From Symsagittifera roscoffensis (lineage: Eukaryota; Xenacoelomorpha; Acoela; Convolutidae), in NCBI RefSeq assembly GCF_963678635.1, contig NC_087067.1, positions 10,277,716 through 10,341,715 on the forward strand: 64,000 bases of DNA, read 5' to 3'. Shown piece after piece: positions 18,799 through 31,333 of this stretch. Within the stretch, counting starts at the first letter, position 1. Each line of letters begins with the position of its first letter. The notes beneath the pieces were generated by a model. That model was not told the origin of the DNA, did not search any database, and was given only the letters and a program-made list of their open reading frames with translations. A program made the translations under genes and the position numbers.

Positions 18799-20198
18799 CA
18801 AATGGCCGGAAGACAAGATGCAAAAAGAAACGATATTAGAAGAATTTAGAAGTTTTAGAACTTCTAAACGACGAAAAAAGAGGAAATAAAGAAGTGACGA
18901 AAAGAAGAAGTTATAACTCAGAATTGTTTTATGTGTGTGAAAAGAACTCAAGTGAGAAACTAAGCAACCAAGTTATAATTGAAAACTGAAAAATTTAGTT
19001 GAGTTTTGAACATTAAAGAATTTGTAGCATTTATAAATTTGTATTTTGGTTTTAGTTAGTGGCTTTAGAGACACTTACTATTTATTTAGAAAGGCTTGAG
19101 TAAATAGTATATTTAAATATTCCAGCCTGCAGGACTGTTTTTAATCAACTAGGAAAACTGATCACTTCGTGGTGACATGAAAGGCCTGGGTAATCTCTTG
19201 AAGAGGGAGATTGTTTCATTGTTTTTTCTAACCACAGAGTTCCTTAATTTTAATATTCAGGACAATAACAACTAAAATTTCCGAAGGGAAGAAGCATAGT
19301 AGGATAATTTTAGCTTGTTGGTTGGCAGGACTGTCCTGCAAACTAACACCTTTTAAAACCTAGGAGAAAAAGTTTTAAATCAGGGCATTGACGTTGGAAG
19401 TCAGAAAAAATGTTTTATCTTAAGGCATATCCTCAAAGTGCAGAATAGTGAAAAAACTTGGAAGGCTATAGTGGTGTACTATGATGCAATTTATATGCTG
19501 CAGTGAGTCGATATGACGAGATGGATATGACGAAGAGTAATTTCGTGAATTTTGTAAATTCTGCTCGATGACACTGTACCAATTTTACGAAAATTGCGAG
19601 ATTCGATGGGGACATTGACCGGGCTGTCCGGGGAGTATGTGACATTCGACCAGAATGAACGAAAATGCAGATTCAGCGATTTCGAATTATTAGCAGCTAA
19701 CCTTCCGAATTGACAGTTTTAAGAGATTAGTGACGTTTTTTGGACAATTAGTCAAACGGTGAAGGTCAAGATATTCTGTTATTTTGAAATTTTAAAAATT
19801 CGAATTGAGAAGTCGCACTTCCGAGAAACGGCCAAAAACCTCTATTTTGGAAGAAAACCAGAAAAAATCAGAACAACAGTAGTTGCGACGAAAATAACTA
19901 CGAGAATTTAGAATATTGGAATCGAGGAAAACAGCAGAGTTAGCAGAGATCGTTCCGAGTTGCAACGATTGTGCCGCTACAATTGTTGCAAGGCCGCTCA
20001 CAACAACGGTGAAGGGTGGAAAAGCAGCCATCCGGAAGGAAGATAAGGTTGTTATTTCCCCGGATTCAAGAATCCGGAGGGGTCTCGGGACTGGAACTTG
20101 TATCTTTTTATATAAACTTTTAGCTTCCCGGTTATGTCTTGAATTGAATTTATTTAACATCTGAATTCATTTTATGACGATGAGAAGCTAGGAGTTGG
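18799..20198 (+). other. Non-coding 3' tail, second copy
   Basis: Matches 12816-14198 almost base for base, including a single CCGGAGGGGTC core near 20074 and the terminal AAGCTAGGAGTTG. No coding content. Confidence 0.7.
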
Positions 20199-21075
20199 GG
20201 GAAAGGGTTGATCCATCTTCAATGGAGATGATGATTTTTATCTACTGAACAAAAACAATCATAATAAAATAAGCAGTAGTAGCCCTGTTTTTAGGAGTGA
20301 CCTCGTGGTCTGCGGATACTGAGACCCAGCCATGAGCTCACTAATTTTGCATGTAAGTACGTTAATTTGAGCGTTCTGGTCGAAGCCGGAGAACACTAAC
20401 GTTTTTGTCGACCCGATGGATGTTGAAAAGACCACCAAAAGAACTGGTTTTGGTAGAGACGTTAAGAAGCATGTAGAGCTCTGTTCAGACGTTGGCCAGT
20501 CGTCTTAGAACCTAGCTTTATTTTCTGTCGATATGTACTTCCGGGCGAATGTTACATAAAACAGAAATTTACAGGACAAGGTTTTTAATGAGTACGCAAT
20601 TTTTTTTATGTTATTACGTATGTTTAAACTTGATTGGTCAAAAAGTTAAAAGAACATTCTTAGACATGTTTCTCATTTTTCAGATTTTTGATTGTTCTGT
20701 AAATATTGTAAAAATTTTTAATCCTGATGATGCACAAAATGCGCGAAAACGTTTGAATTAACATTTTAAATTTCTTGAAACCGTTTTTGTTAAATGCTAA
20801 CCCTTTTTAGCGATATGCTATGAGCAAACTGTTGTATTCCTTTAAGGAAAACAGTCATTAATTCAAATTTTTTTCTCTATTTGTACAGAATTTTACTACC
20901 GGTTGTTTTTGTTCATAATGTCAGTAATGTTTGAGTTAAAATACCGATGATTGTACCTGCCAGCTCCCTTTATCACATCCTGAATCCTCTGTGATAAGCC
21001 AGCCCTATGCTCCCTTTATCTTGAGCTAGAGGAACGGAGAGAGCCGCAGCAGAAGGTCTACGTAGTGAGCCGGTC
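20199..21075. other. Gene-free spacer with a diverged inverted-repeat-arm-like stretch
   Basis: No gene recognised. At about 20205-20340 a GGTTGATCCATCT segment followed by CCTGTTTTTAG and ACTGAGACCC parallels the order of blocks in the inverted-repeat arms, suggesting an older relative. A short open frame at 20549-20761 is AT-rich and not credible as a gene. Confidence 0.4.
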
Positions 21076-21288
21076 GTTCATATTTGGAAGTTTGAACTTG
21101 AGAAAAACGTTTAGTCTTGATTTTGTGGTGAATTGCAATTTTTCAAAAATTCGAATTGAGCATGTCAAGCTCAAGTTTCTCTTGACAATGGAAAAAATCA
21201 GCTATTCGCAATTTACAATACATAATTCGAACGAGAGTAGAGCTGTCTTGTTCGTGGCAGGAGACAGAATAATCGCGAGTGAAAGGAG
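21076..21288. repeat. Terminal-repeat-like block shared with 39659-39940
   Basis: From CATATTTGGAAGTTTGA to GAAAGGAGAGAG it matches the stretch downstream of copy B, which has about 70 extra bases in the middle. Part of it (AAATTCGAATTGAG and following) also parallels the tail of element A. It may be a solitary terminal repeat of a B-type element. It directly abuts the inverted-repeat element, with the same junction as at 39940. Confidence 0.65.
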
Positions 21289-22877
21289 AGAGTTAGGGTG
21301 AGTTTTTAGGTTGATCCATCTGAAATGGATCAAGGTCCACTGTCTAATAAAGAGTAATTATAAATAAGGTTCCGACCCTGTTTTTAACGGCGTTCGTATA
21401 GTTTAGTTATTGTGAGACCTAAGTATGGGGACGTTCTTCTTTTCTAAAGTGGGGGGGGGGGGGTATTTTGGTAGTGGCCTTTAAACTTTAACAAGGGTTT
21501 TAGTCTCATGTCGCAAGTGAACCGAATTGGTTCCGACCGCTTGAGGTAGATAAACACAAGAGATAGTGTCCCTGATTCTTGAGCCAATGGTTATAGGGCC
21601 TATTTTTCTGTAACCCCATATGTGAATTAAGTAGGCGACTGTTAGAACTCGATTGCAGCGTAGTAAAAACAACTTTTGGTATCGCACTACAAAACTCATC
21701 AACAGTCTCCCACAAGCATTAGACTTTTTCAACGATACTGGATTGAAAAGCAGGCTTTCTGCTTTCTACTGGAGGTTTTTCTACAGTGTTTTTGATGACA
21801 GTCAACCATGTACCTGACGCGTTGCCTGCCCTTGGAACTTATGTTTAAATGTGTCTCATAGTTACTTCATGTTGTTGTGATGCTTTTGTTTTGTCTGTTT
21901 AGGGGACTTTGTCCCTACGCTTTTGTACTTTAAGCGTGAATTCACATTAGTATTATTATTATATATTACATGGTGTTTTTATGGCGCTCCTGGGTGTTGT
22001 TACGACATCAAGACTAAAGGATCCAACCCACTTGACACAGCTCCGGGCTACATGCCCATTCCAGAAAACCGGTGGTGCGGTTCAACGGGAACGTATTCAC
22101 CTTTTGGTTGTACCGGATTAGCTTTTTAAGAAAACTTGAGAACATTTCCCGGTGTGCTTTCCAAAACGAGTCCTAGCTAATCGGGTAATGGGGTGACTAG
22201 GGGGACAAAAAACGAATAAAAGAGAAAAAACGAAACAAAAAACCAAAAAAGATTAGAAATAGGAACAAAAAAACCATAAAACATAAAAAGGACAGTGGCT
22301 TCGATATCCAATTAAGGTGGGTCAAACCTTCATGTTAATTTAAATAGTATACTCATACTGTTTTCCAAAAAGACCGATCGTCTTGATCGAACCAGCAACG
22401 TTTTACGGGTGCCCAAGTGTGGGGCATTGTAAAGTTTTCAGATAGCTTTTGATATCGGCGGACCACTGGGAGACTTGGCTGGAAGAGGTACCAAGCGAAG
22501 TGGGGAAGTAGACAACAAGGAGGCTCCATAGTGATTTGTGATTTTATGATCCTACGGAAAAAAATAGGCCCTATAACCATTGGCTCAAGAGTCAGGGACA
22601 CTATCTCTTGTGTTTTTCTACCTCAAGTGGTCGGAGCCAATTCGGTTCACTTGCGACATGAGACTAAAACCCTTGTGACAGCTTAAAGGCCACTATCAAA
22701 ATAACCCAACCCCCCACTCTAGAAAATAAGAACGCCCCCATACTTAGGTCTCAAAATACCTAAGCAACACGAACGCTGTTAAAAACAGGGTCGCAACTTT
22801 ATCTTTAGTAACTCTTTATTAGACAGTGGACCTTTGATCCATTTCAGATGGGTCAACCTAAAAACTCTCCTTAACTC
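21289..22877. mobile_element. Terminal-inverted-repeat element, copy 2 (complete)
   Basis: Left arm 21289-21610 and right arm about 22555-22877 are inverted copies, about 320 bases each. Near each end TTGATCCAT-CTGAA-ATGGATCAA can form a perfect 9-base-stem hairpin (21311-21333 on the left). A G13 run lies at 21451-21463. The 940-base interior shows no transposase. At 21923-22129 an open frame exists, but copy 1 does not conserve it convincingly. Best read as a non-autonomous DNA transposon or foldback-type element. Confidence 0.8.
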
Positions 22878-23322
22878 AACATAACAATACAAAACACACT
22901 CAAGAAAATTAAATTTGCTACTCACATACCGACACGACCTCTAGAATTGAGTAACTAAACTATAATGCAATTCTAGAATTGATGGGTAATTAAATTTAAC
23001 TCGAGAAGTTTGTAATAAATTAGTTTTAGCTCAAGAAAAAAGTTTTGGGCCTGGACCATTGGGAGACTTCGGCTGAAAGCGGTCCCAGCGAAGTGGGAAA
23101 GTGGACAACAAGGAGGCTCCACCACTGGGAGACTTAACTGGAACAGGTGACCAGCCCAGGGGGAAAGCGTGACCAACAGGCAGGTGACCAGTCAGCAGTG
23201 TGATCAAAGCAGAACAGGGCAAACGGAGCAAGGTTGACAGAGGTTCCGTTTGGTCAAACGGGTATAGTTTAAATCCCTTTTACATTTTAGGAAATGAGTG
23301 AAAATTGAATAAGCGAATACCC
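22878..23322. repeat. Flanking repeat shared with 15884-16320
   Basis: Continuation of the repeated block beyond the right inverted-repeat arm; it ends where copy 1 meets the minisatellite, at AAGCGAATACCC. It contains one more copy of the GAGACTT...GGAGGCTCCA string at about 23064-23122. No coding content. Confidence 0.7.
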
Positions 23323-24159
23323 ATCGTTTTGAGGAAACGTTTTTTCTGGAGCAGAGCTTGGAAACAAGTTCTACGGTTTTCTCTTGAGAGGTTTAGCACC
23401 CATCGTGCTTAGGGTAATTTTCGGCGTAAGTGCGGGGCTAGATAGGGGGAGGATAGAAGGGGGGCTGGTTCAGATAGATGTTAGCGGTTGAAAATTGTAA
23501 AAAGGGGGACACATTATAGTAATTATACAACCGATATCGTCAATTTAGTTACATTAGTAGACCCAGAGTCTGGAACGATCCATCTTTAGACTCAGAACAA
23601 GAGTTGCAACGCGAGGATATCCAAATTTAAGATCGAATTAAGGTAGATAATCTGGTCGGATTGGGTGGGGGGATCGGAAATAGACAGTTTTTGGAACCCG
23701 AAAGGAGAAAACCCCATAACAGTTAGTAGGGGGCAGGAAGAACGCGTGACAATCAGATACCAGACATTTTTTCAAACAAAAAGACCACATTTTGAATTTT
23801 GGGTGTACTCACCACAATTTTCAAATTTTTTCATTTTTCTCAGTCAAATTTTAACGTTTTCCGATCAAATTTAATTGGCTTTTAAAGAATTGGAAATCAT
23901 AAGGCACTTGCTAACAAGTCATATTTCAACTTGCGTCGGATTAAAAAAAGGAAAGTAATTTCAGGGTGGTTAGCAGGTAAAATTTTGATTAACAAGATTG
24001 GGTTTTGGGGATTTTTTAACACTAGAGCTCCAGAGGTGGTACTGGTATAGTGGATCGGAAACTCCAATACTCGGCACAAGGTAAAGAGGAAATCATCAAT
24101 CAGACGAAGAAAAACTTGAGCTACGAGGTTGGAAGAAGTGCAAAGAGTCTAGCCTACGG
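23323..24159. other. Gene-free spacer
   Basis: No recognisable gene. The sequence is unique within the window, with G-rich stretches near 23440-23510. Short open frames on both strands lack recognisable content. Confidence 0.4.
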
Positions 24160-24745
24160 TCTTGGGATAGTGATCTAAGTGTCCCAACACTCAGTCTTGG
24201 GATAGTGATCTAAGTGTCCCAACACTAAGGAACAGGATATACGACTGTCCCAACACTGAGGAAAAAGAGATCCAGCTGTCCCAACACTCGAGCGAAGTCT
24301 CCTGGGAGGGTTCGGAAAAGTTCTGGGACAGTACGAAGTGGACCAGCAGTCAAGCGGAATCTCCTAGGAGGGTTCAGAAAAAGTCCTGGGACAGTACGAA
24401 GTATCCCAACACTCGAGCGAAGTCTCCTAGGAGGGTTCAGAGAAGTTCTGGGACAGTACGAAGTGTCCCAACACTTAAAGCGAAATGTCCTCGGGGGTTC
24501 AGAGAAGTCCTGAGACTGTACGAAGTGTCCCGACACTTAAGGCGAAGTATCCGAGGAGAATTCAGTGAAGTCCTGCGACAGTACAAAGCATCCCAACACT
24601 TGAGCGAAGGTTCCCAGGTGGGTTAAAAAAAGTCCTGGGACAGTAGCGAAGTGTCCCAACACTTGAGCCAAGGGTCCTGGGAGGATGAAGAAAAGTTCTA
24701 GAAAAGTATTAAAACATCCCAAAACTAGAGCGAAGGGTCCCAAGG
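24160..24745. repeat. Minisatellite array 2, 61-63 base units
   Basis: The first 130 bases hold irregular short repeats around AAGTGTCCCAACACT. From about 24293 there are about seven regular units of the same family as array 1, starting near 24293, 24353, 24417, 24480, 24542, 24603 and 24664. The array stops about 160 bases before the first gag codon of element B. Confidence 0.85.
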
Positions 24746-24902
24746 TCTGAAATTGATTTAGATTCAAAACTGATTTAGGCTAATTCAACTGATTTTAGCT
24801 TTTAAAACATTTAAAATTTTTTTTATATTGTTGCAATCGGGTTTTACAATAGACACTTGTAATTATTAAAATTGTAATTGAAGAAAACTGTATATAAAAA
24901 TA

Positions 24903-25913
24903 ATGAAGCGAAATAAGGTATCGATAACTGAAAAAAAAGTAACAAGACTAAAGCAAAACCAAACCTCGTCGCAACGGAAAGCAACACTACCAAATCCGAA
25001 AGTAATGAGAAAGGATATTTCAGTGAACATGGTCAATACAAGAAGCGTAAAGGAACATAAGGCCATGGGGAAAGCTATGGAAGAACCAACTAACCCGGCT
25101 AAAGAAATCGGTCTTGAGACACCAGATCAAAGTTTTGACGGGGTGGAAAGGAAAACCACGGAATCAACACCAATTCCAAATGCAAAAGAACAAGAAAAGA
25201 AAACGATAGAGTTCTAACCAATTGAAATTGTGGATGACCAACAAGCAAAACTCCGGAAAGGATCAGAGACAATTCTCAAAAAAAAATGGTAGTTCACAGA
25301 GAAGATTGCAGCGATGGTCGGGATGAAACCAAAAGAGAAAGAGGAGGTAATGCCGACGACAGAGAAATGCAAAACGTTTGGAACACTTTCCGCAATTAGA
25401 ACAGAGGCCAAAGAAGACGAAGAGCAGGTCACACATGGAGCAACAGCTGACCAACAAAAAACAATTTTGCTGGAGCTGGGCGACTTGATGGCAAAATTGG
25501 AGCAAGTCGACAAGAAACTGAAGTACAGCGAGGAGGACTGTCAAGATCTAAAAAGGGAGATACGACACAACAAGAACGAGAACCTAGACAACTGCTTTAA
25601 ATTGGCAAGGGCGACGGAAGAGAAGCTACATCAGATGTCAGACAAGGTAGAGGCTACCGACAAAAAGCGAGAGACACATATCAAGAAGGATATGGAAGAA
25701 ATGAAGAAACGATACGACACCGTGAACGAGAAGTTGTGGAATCGTGAACGACACCGTGAACGAGAAAGTTCTTGTGCCATACAGTCCAAACTGCATGCAC
25801 TCTTGAGAAACTCATTAGCCCAAGACAAATTAGTGGGGAAAAGCCATCCGGAACTAGAGTCGGTTGCGTGGAACCACAACAAAAGAAACGAGATAGTACC
25901 ATGCACGAACTGA
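24903..25913 (+). pseudogene. gag: gag N-terminal coiled-coil region (element B)
   Basis: It begins at ATG after an AT-rich leader. One frame runs the whole way with a TAA at about 25215 and a TAG near 25290; from 25314 it is open for 199 codons. This second part is highly charged (Lys/Glu) with heptad-like spacing, consistent with a long coiled coil, as in Gag N-termini of copy A. The frame ends at TGA 25911-25913 just before the capsid region, which is in another frame. Confidence 0.6.
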
Positions 25914-25920
25914 TAGTTCT

Positions 25921-26950
25921 ATGGCGTCTGGAGGGTTAAGGATGGCCATGAAAGTGGGAGTCTCAAATACAACAAGGAAAACAGAGGACTCAGGATCACA
26001 TACGGGTGTACAACGGGATGCCATGACGTGGGCCAGTACGTGGGATATGATGAACAGGACGCTTGAAGCATTCGCAACGAGAAACACAGAATCAAGTGAC
26101 AGAGGCAGGGGCAAATCCCGGAAAACCTTCAAAAAACCTAAGAAACTCAAAGACGACTCAGATGGTTGCATTGATCCATGGATCGAGGTAATGAGACTAC
26201 ATCTAGAACAAGATAACTTGAACGACGAAAGGCAGGCATGCTCGGCAAAACTAAACAACTTAGAAGGCACCGCACTAAAATGCATGGTAGCAAAAAATTA
26301 GGAGGAGCGTGATACAGCGGACAAGATCTTCGAAATACTGTTGAACCGATTCGGGTCAGGGATGAAGGGTCATCAAATGATCTTGAGAGCTTGAGAAGAA
26401 GAAGTGACCCGGAAGAATCGACGAACAGAAGAAACTTCAGCATCGCTTCGAAGTTCATTGATGGGGTGAGAAGCGATGACTTGAGAACGATGCTGGCAAC
26501 GTATTATACGCTATCGAAGGATAATGCACCAACCCCAGAAGAGATGAGACAAAAGTGAAGAGAGTCAGCCACAAAGGTCGACATGGTACAAGCCTAGAGA
26601 CGGCATGGACAAACGTAGGTTTTGCGCAAATTGTGGACCAGCGGATCATCATGTGGTGGATTGCTTGACATACAAGTAGGTCATGAAGAGCTTGGAATAC
26701 GCACCAGAGGAAGAGGACATGAATCAAACGGATGAACATGAGTTTTACAGTGGCTTGATCATCAAGATAGGCACGAGGTGTTTTTTTCTGCAATCAGGAA
26801 GGCCATTTCAGAATGGACTGTCCTTTGTTTTGGGAGGCAGTGAAAATTCAGAATTGCCCGAAACACAAACTAGAAGTGGCCGCAGTGCGAAATACTAGAA
26901 ACAGACAAGCTGAAAACGATTAAAACAAAAAAGAAGCAGCGAGTGGTTAA
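25921..26950 (+). pseudogene. gag: gag capsid and zinc knuckles, broken (element B)
   Basis: The capsid block carries SDGCIDPWIEVM and LNNLEGTALKCMV, parallel to copy A. A TAG at 26299-26301 interrupts it, and a short deletion near 26380 removes part of the helical domain. The first knuckle (CANCGPADHHVVDC, CX2CX4HX4C) is intact near 26622-26670. The second, near 26775-26820, is disrupted by an extra base in a T run. Not functional. Confidence 0.7.
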
Positions 26951-27099
26951 TTGTCAACAAAGACAGTAGAGGCCGTGACACAAAACAAAGATGCCACGGG
27001 GGCCCAGAAAAGAAACTCTATGGAGATAAACTACGAGAGGGCAGCTGCAGAAGCAATCAACAAAGACTTAAAGAGAGATTGAATGAGACGCTCTGTATG

Positions 27100-27777
27100 A
27101 CAAGACCAGAACCAGAGACCGGAGAGAACTTGGTGGGCAAGGGCAACTGCAACGCCTTGAAAATGGTAACTGGCAAACCATTTATGGGGCAAGAATCATG
27201 TCAATAATCACAGTGGGCGGCCACGAAGGAACAAGAAACCTAAGTGAACCGAGTGATCAGACAGTGATGCACATAGATGTATAGGCGGACTACTTGAGTG
27301 CAATACGCCCGCAAACTCCTTCTAGAGCTTTATGGGCACTACTCACGAGACGTGGTAGCAAATCAGTTCGCATAGACAACAGATACACGGAAGCCTATGG
27401 ACCACATGAGGTCATGTTGAATATAGATGGTATGAACATCTGTACAAAAACGATGATAACATGTGACGAGGATCTAGCCGGGCAAATCTATATGTTAAAG
27501 AGAAGAACTAAAAGTGAGATCCATTTGCCACTGTGCTATGGTGGAGGAGGATGCCATGCATCTGGGGACAGAAGCAGACGTGTCTGCACACGTAATGGAC
27601 ATAAATGGAAAGAAGACACAACTGCGTGGGTTGTTGGACACGGGAGCCGTCTTGAGTGTAATACCAATTGAAACTTGGAGAAGAATGCGAGTCATCAAAG
27701 ATGACGTGATTGACTCAGGAATACGTCTGTCAGCGGCAAACAAGGGGGCGCTTCGGGTTATAGGTGGACACCGATAA
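27100..27777 (+). pseudogene. pro: Pol N-terminus and aspartic protease active site (element B)
   Basis: Two open pieces in different frames (27294-27671 and 27514-27777) carry the segment equivalent to copy A 4305-4800. The catalytic triad motif is intact here, LLDTGAVLSVIP, with Asp codon 27638-27640, whereas copy A has HTG. The frame stops at 27775-27777 and the rest of the protease lies in the next frame, so no complete enzyme could be made. Confidence 0.7.
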
Positions 27778-27782
27778 TAGCC

Positions 27783-29720
27783 CTAAACCTGGGAGAACGC
27801 AATCTGTGGATGAGCTTTCTGGTGGTAAAGAATCTAGATGAGTCTGACCATTTCATTTTAGGCAGAGATTTCATCAGGAATTTCGACGTAACAATTGATT
27901 TTAACAATGCGATGTTCAGGATTCAAAACCCGGAAAATAAGTAGGTAATTAAACCGGTAAATTTGATAATGTCGAAAGAAAATAAGGCTCCAGTTTTTTT
28001 GAGTGAGAGAGTAAGGCTGAAAGCAAATGAGGCGGCAATAGTGAGTTGACGGATGAAAAATCATCATGAACCAAGCGACAACAAACAAGTATGTATAGTA
28101 CCGAATCCAAATAGTCAAAATGCTGCTATTTTAGGAAGATTCTTTTCGATAACCAAGGGTGGCCTCTGAGTCAGTGTCTTGTGGAATACTCTTGATATAT
28201 CAATCACAATCCTGAGAGGGAGGAAGCTTGGATACGCACTGCCAGTGAAAACTAGATATAAAATGACTGAAAATGTGAAAGAAAATGAAGTTCTTGATTG
28301 CCCGAATCACAGGGATAAAATTTGGATCTTGAGACGATTGAAGAAAATAAAATGTTCATCAGGTCTTGTGAAGTCACTTAAGCCAGAAACAGGCGATGGA
28401 CTGTCGAGCTGTTCGAATTTTCCAGAAAGACTCACGCCAGAGGAATTGGAAATAGATAAACCAGTATTACCATAGATTGAACATTTAAGGAGGAAGGTAA
28501 CAGACGAACAGCTCGAAGCCATCAAGGACGTTCTAGATAGGAATCAGGATGTTTTTTTTTCGAAACATAAGGCAGACATTGGATGCTGCAACTTTGTTGA
28601 ACATAAAATAGAGTTAGAAGAATCGGCGGTGCCGCATAGGGAGGGGGCGAGGCGTATTACCCCAAACAAATCGGATGCTTGTAGAAAAGAGATAGAGACC
28701 CTACTAGAGTATGACATGATAGAACCATCCAATTCACTGTGGTCGTGTGGAGTGGTGATGGCTAAAAAGAAAGGAGACCAACTTAGGTTTTGTTGTGATT
28801 TTCGATATCTGCGCTCCGTCACGGTGAAGGATGCCTATCCCATACCTAGGATGGATGAAAGTCTCTCAAAATTAGGTGACGCAAAATTTTTCACATCTCT
28901 TGATCTAGGGTCGGCATTTTGGCAGGTACCACTGAGGAAGAAAGACAGAGACAAGACGGGTTTTGCATGGGAACTAGGGATGTTTCAATGGAAAAGGATG
29001 CCCTTTGGCCTCTGCAATGCAACAGCCACCTTCCAACGACTAATGGCACAAGCGCTGACAAGCGTAACAAAGAAAGATGGCAATTTAGTAGTGTGCTACG
29101 TAAATGACGTGGTGAATGCAACACCCACACTTGAGGACCACATTGAACGACTGGACGAAGTGTTTGCTTGTATGAAGAGAGCAGGACTGAAGTGCAAGCC
29201 ATCGAAGTGTGAAATTCTCAAGGACTCGATCAAATACCTGAGAAGAATGATGGACAAACAGGGTATTAGAACAGACCCACATGCAGTGGAGGCAGTACTG
29301 ACTTGGAAATCGCCAAAAACAGAACACCAGTTGATGAGCTTCTTAGGTTTCGCAAACTACTACAGGGAGTTCATCAAGGGCTATGCAGACAAAGTATATC
29401 CAATGCAACAACTCATGAGGCACAAGAGTAAGAAGTTCGAATGGAATAACGCAGCGGAAAAATCATTCCAAAGAATGAAAACGGAGTTGTACGAAGCACC
29501 AGTGCTGGTGATGCCCACGGAAAAGGGAATGTACGTGTTGGACAAGGATGCATCGGTGGTAGCGATCTCTGGAATACTCCACCAAGAACAGGAATGGAAC
29601 GGAACGAAAGTCTTGAGACCGACAGCTTACGGGAGCAAAGTCTTGAGTGATACAGAGGTGAAGTACGGAGCACCCAAAGTGGAAATGTTCGCGGTAGTGA
29701 CCTTTGTAGAAAAAAAATAG
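27783..29720 (+). pseudogene. pol: Protease C-terminus, reverse transcriptase and RNase H start (element B)
   Basis: A single frame covers the whole stretch with stops near 27942, 28047, 28168 and at 28473-28475, then an open run of about 415 codons. FILGRDF of the protease is near 27850. RT shows the LRFCCDFRYL finger, motif A SLDLGSAFWQVPL, motif B PFGLCNATATFQ, and motif C CYVNDVV, where the first catalytic Asp of YxDD is Asn (AAT at 29103-29105). The thumb (FLGFANYYREFI) and the beginning of RNase H (LDKDASVVAISG) follow. The frame ends in an A-rich run that shifts the remaining RNase H. Confidence 0.85.
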
Positions 29721-30180
29721 ATCATATCTGGGCTGCGAGCCATTCAAGCTACGAGTCGACAACAGAGCACTCAGTTGGTTAAGAACGTACTCAATGGACC
29801 AGAGCTACATCGGGAGATGGATAATGCGCCATAATTGGTTACGACATAATTATCGAGCACAGAACAAGGGACAAACATCAGAACGCCGACAGCTTGAGCA
29901 AAAAGACGGAGTTTTACGAGAGAAAGGAGCAAAAAGAGGCCGACAGGCCGGAGATCAAAGATGGCTTCTCGTTTATGGACAAGGAGACGTATGACAGTCT
30001 TCCACTCACGAGGTGGCTTGGTGGCTTGACAAGTCAGGTAAACCAATAGAGGACCATACCGAGCTACCAGCAGAACATGAGACAAAAGAAGGTCTCAAGA
30101 GAAAAACCGGGATGCCAATAAAATGATGCTCAAGTCGAAGATAGCAAGGAAAACACTAAAAGCAAAAAGCTATGACCCCG
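29715..30180 (+). pseudogene. RNase H C-terminal part and connection, frameshifted (element B)
   Basis: After the A-run shift at 29707-29720 the RNase H continues in pieces: GCEPF, RVDNRALSWL and DQSYIGRWIM are recognisable up to about 29830. After that further shifts break the connection region (PLTRWL near 30000). Several stops in all frames; inactive. Confidence 0.6.
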
Positions 30181-30713
30181 ATGAAGTGGAAACATGAAGG
30201 GTGACGATAGGAGAAGAGCTGAGGAGACTACTCGAGAAACTAGCCGACGATAAACCGGTAGCCCGGAATGATGATAAAGACAAACCGAAAGTCACAATAT
30301 TGAAAAGTGGGGAAGCGGCTCAGGGCGAAGACTCAACAATAAGGCAACCTGACGGCAAAGAGGTTGTGAGGACATTGGTCGAGAAGATCCCAGAGGACAG
30401 ACTAAGACAGACTTCGCTTCGGAAGAAGAAAGTGACTTTCAAGAAGGAAGCCGAACACCTAGGACCAGATCAAGAGTCCGGGGAGTGATCGAAACCAGAA
30501 AGGGACAGTGAGGAAGAGAATTTGTCCGAGGAGTCGGATGAATGGGAGGATGACTATGAGAAGAGTGGTGATGACCAAGACAGTCTTTGCATGATATTAG
30601 CAGAGGAGAAAATGAGGCACCACTACAGAGAACTACAAACTGACTCTTCCGCAGTAACATACAACCTAGAGCAACATGATGAGTACGGATGAGAAGAGCT
30701 TGAGAAAACAGCG
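30181..30713 (+). pseudogene. Charged linker between RNase H and integrase (element B)
   Basis: The open piece 30201-30488 and its continuation past a TGA (30486-30488) are rich in Glu, Asp, Lys and Ser, with a long acidic tract near 30500-30570. It is unusual for Ty3/gypsy pol to have such a long acidic insertion before integrase. Probably disordered; function unknown. Confidence 0.5.
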
Positions 30714-31315
30714 GTGTCAAGAAAACCATTCAGGGAGCTATCGTGCAACTCAAACGTCAGGACAAACCTGGAACCGGATGATGACAGGGAGGTCTTGAGA
30801 AGAATAGTTTGCGTTAAACTAAAAGACGACATCCACAGTCCCGGAGAACTGAATGGTCAAATGACGGTGGTGAAGGAACATGTCAAAGAAAGATACAGAC
30901 TATCGGATCTGATACGAGGCCAGAAGAAAGACCAGATGACGAAAAATCTCGCCAAATGGATCAGGACTGGGGACAAGGAGAAAGGAGACCTGGAGGAGGA
31001 TAGTAACAAGATCTTGAGCCAGTTCTATAAGGAGAGAAGGGACTTACTCTATCACACAGCCGATGGTGTGGTAGCCTGCAAGAGGAAAGATGAGAAAAAG
31101 ATATTACACAAGCATAATCTCATCATATTACCACAACCATACCAGACGGAAGTGTTGTTCGGATCGCACGACCAAATGGGACATCAGGGGATAGAAAAGG
31201 TACAGCAAATAATACTACATAGGCTTGATTGGCCAGGGTTGAGAAGGGCTTGCAAAAGGTGGATGAACGCATGCATGCTTGTCGTAATTGCAAGTGAAAG
31301 ACCCTTTAAAAACTG
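30714..31315 (+). pseudogene. Integrase N-terminal region with HHCC-type zinc site (element B)
   Basis: The frame is open for 200 codons. The end carries HDQMGHQGIEKVQQ, a tryptophan-proline segment (DWPGLRRAC) and a cysteine pair, matching the H-X3-H ... C-X2-C zinc-binding domain of retroviral-type integrases. An extra base close to the second cysteine (near 31275) shifts the frame, so the domain is separated from the catalytic core that follows. Confidence 0.75.
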
Positions 31316-31333
31316 AAATTCCCACTGAAGTCC

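Larger units (their letters stand above)
16950..20198 (+). mobile_element. Second copy of the tail of element A
   Basis: It starts abruptly within polyprotein 2 at the end of a minisatellite array and reproduces the rest of the element through the last base of the tail. It is more complete than the first copy because it keeps the 610 bases lost there. It carries no gag or pol. It may be the remainder of a separate insertion whose 5' part was replaced by the minisatellite, or a segmental duplication. Confidence 0.8.

Noticed and set aside
20549-20761. 70-codon plus-strand frame
   Set aside because: AT-rich, hydrophobic by composition, no counterpart in the window and no motif.
21923-22129. 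68-codon frame inside the inverted-repeat element with several Cys and Gly
   Set aside because: The matching region of copy 1 reads in another frame with different content, so coding is not conserved.
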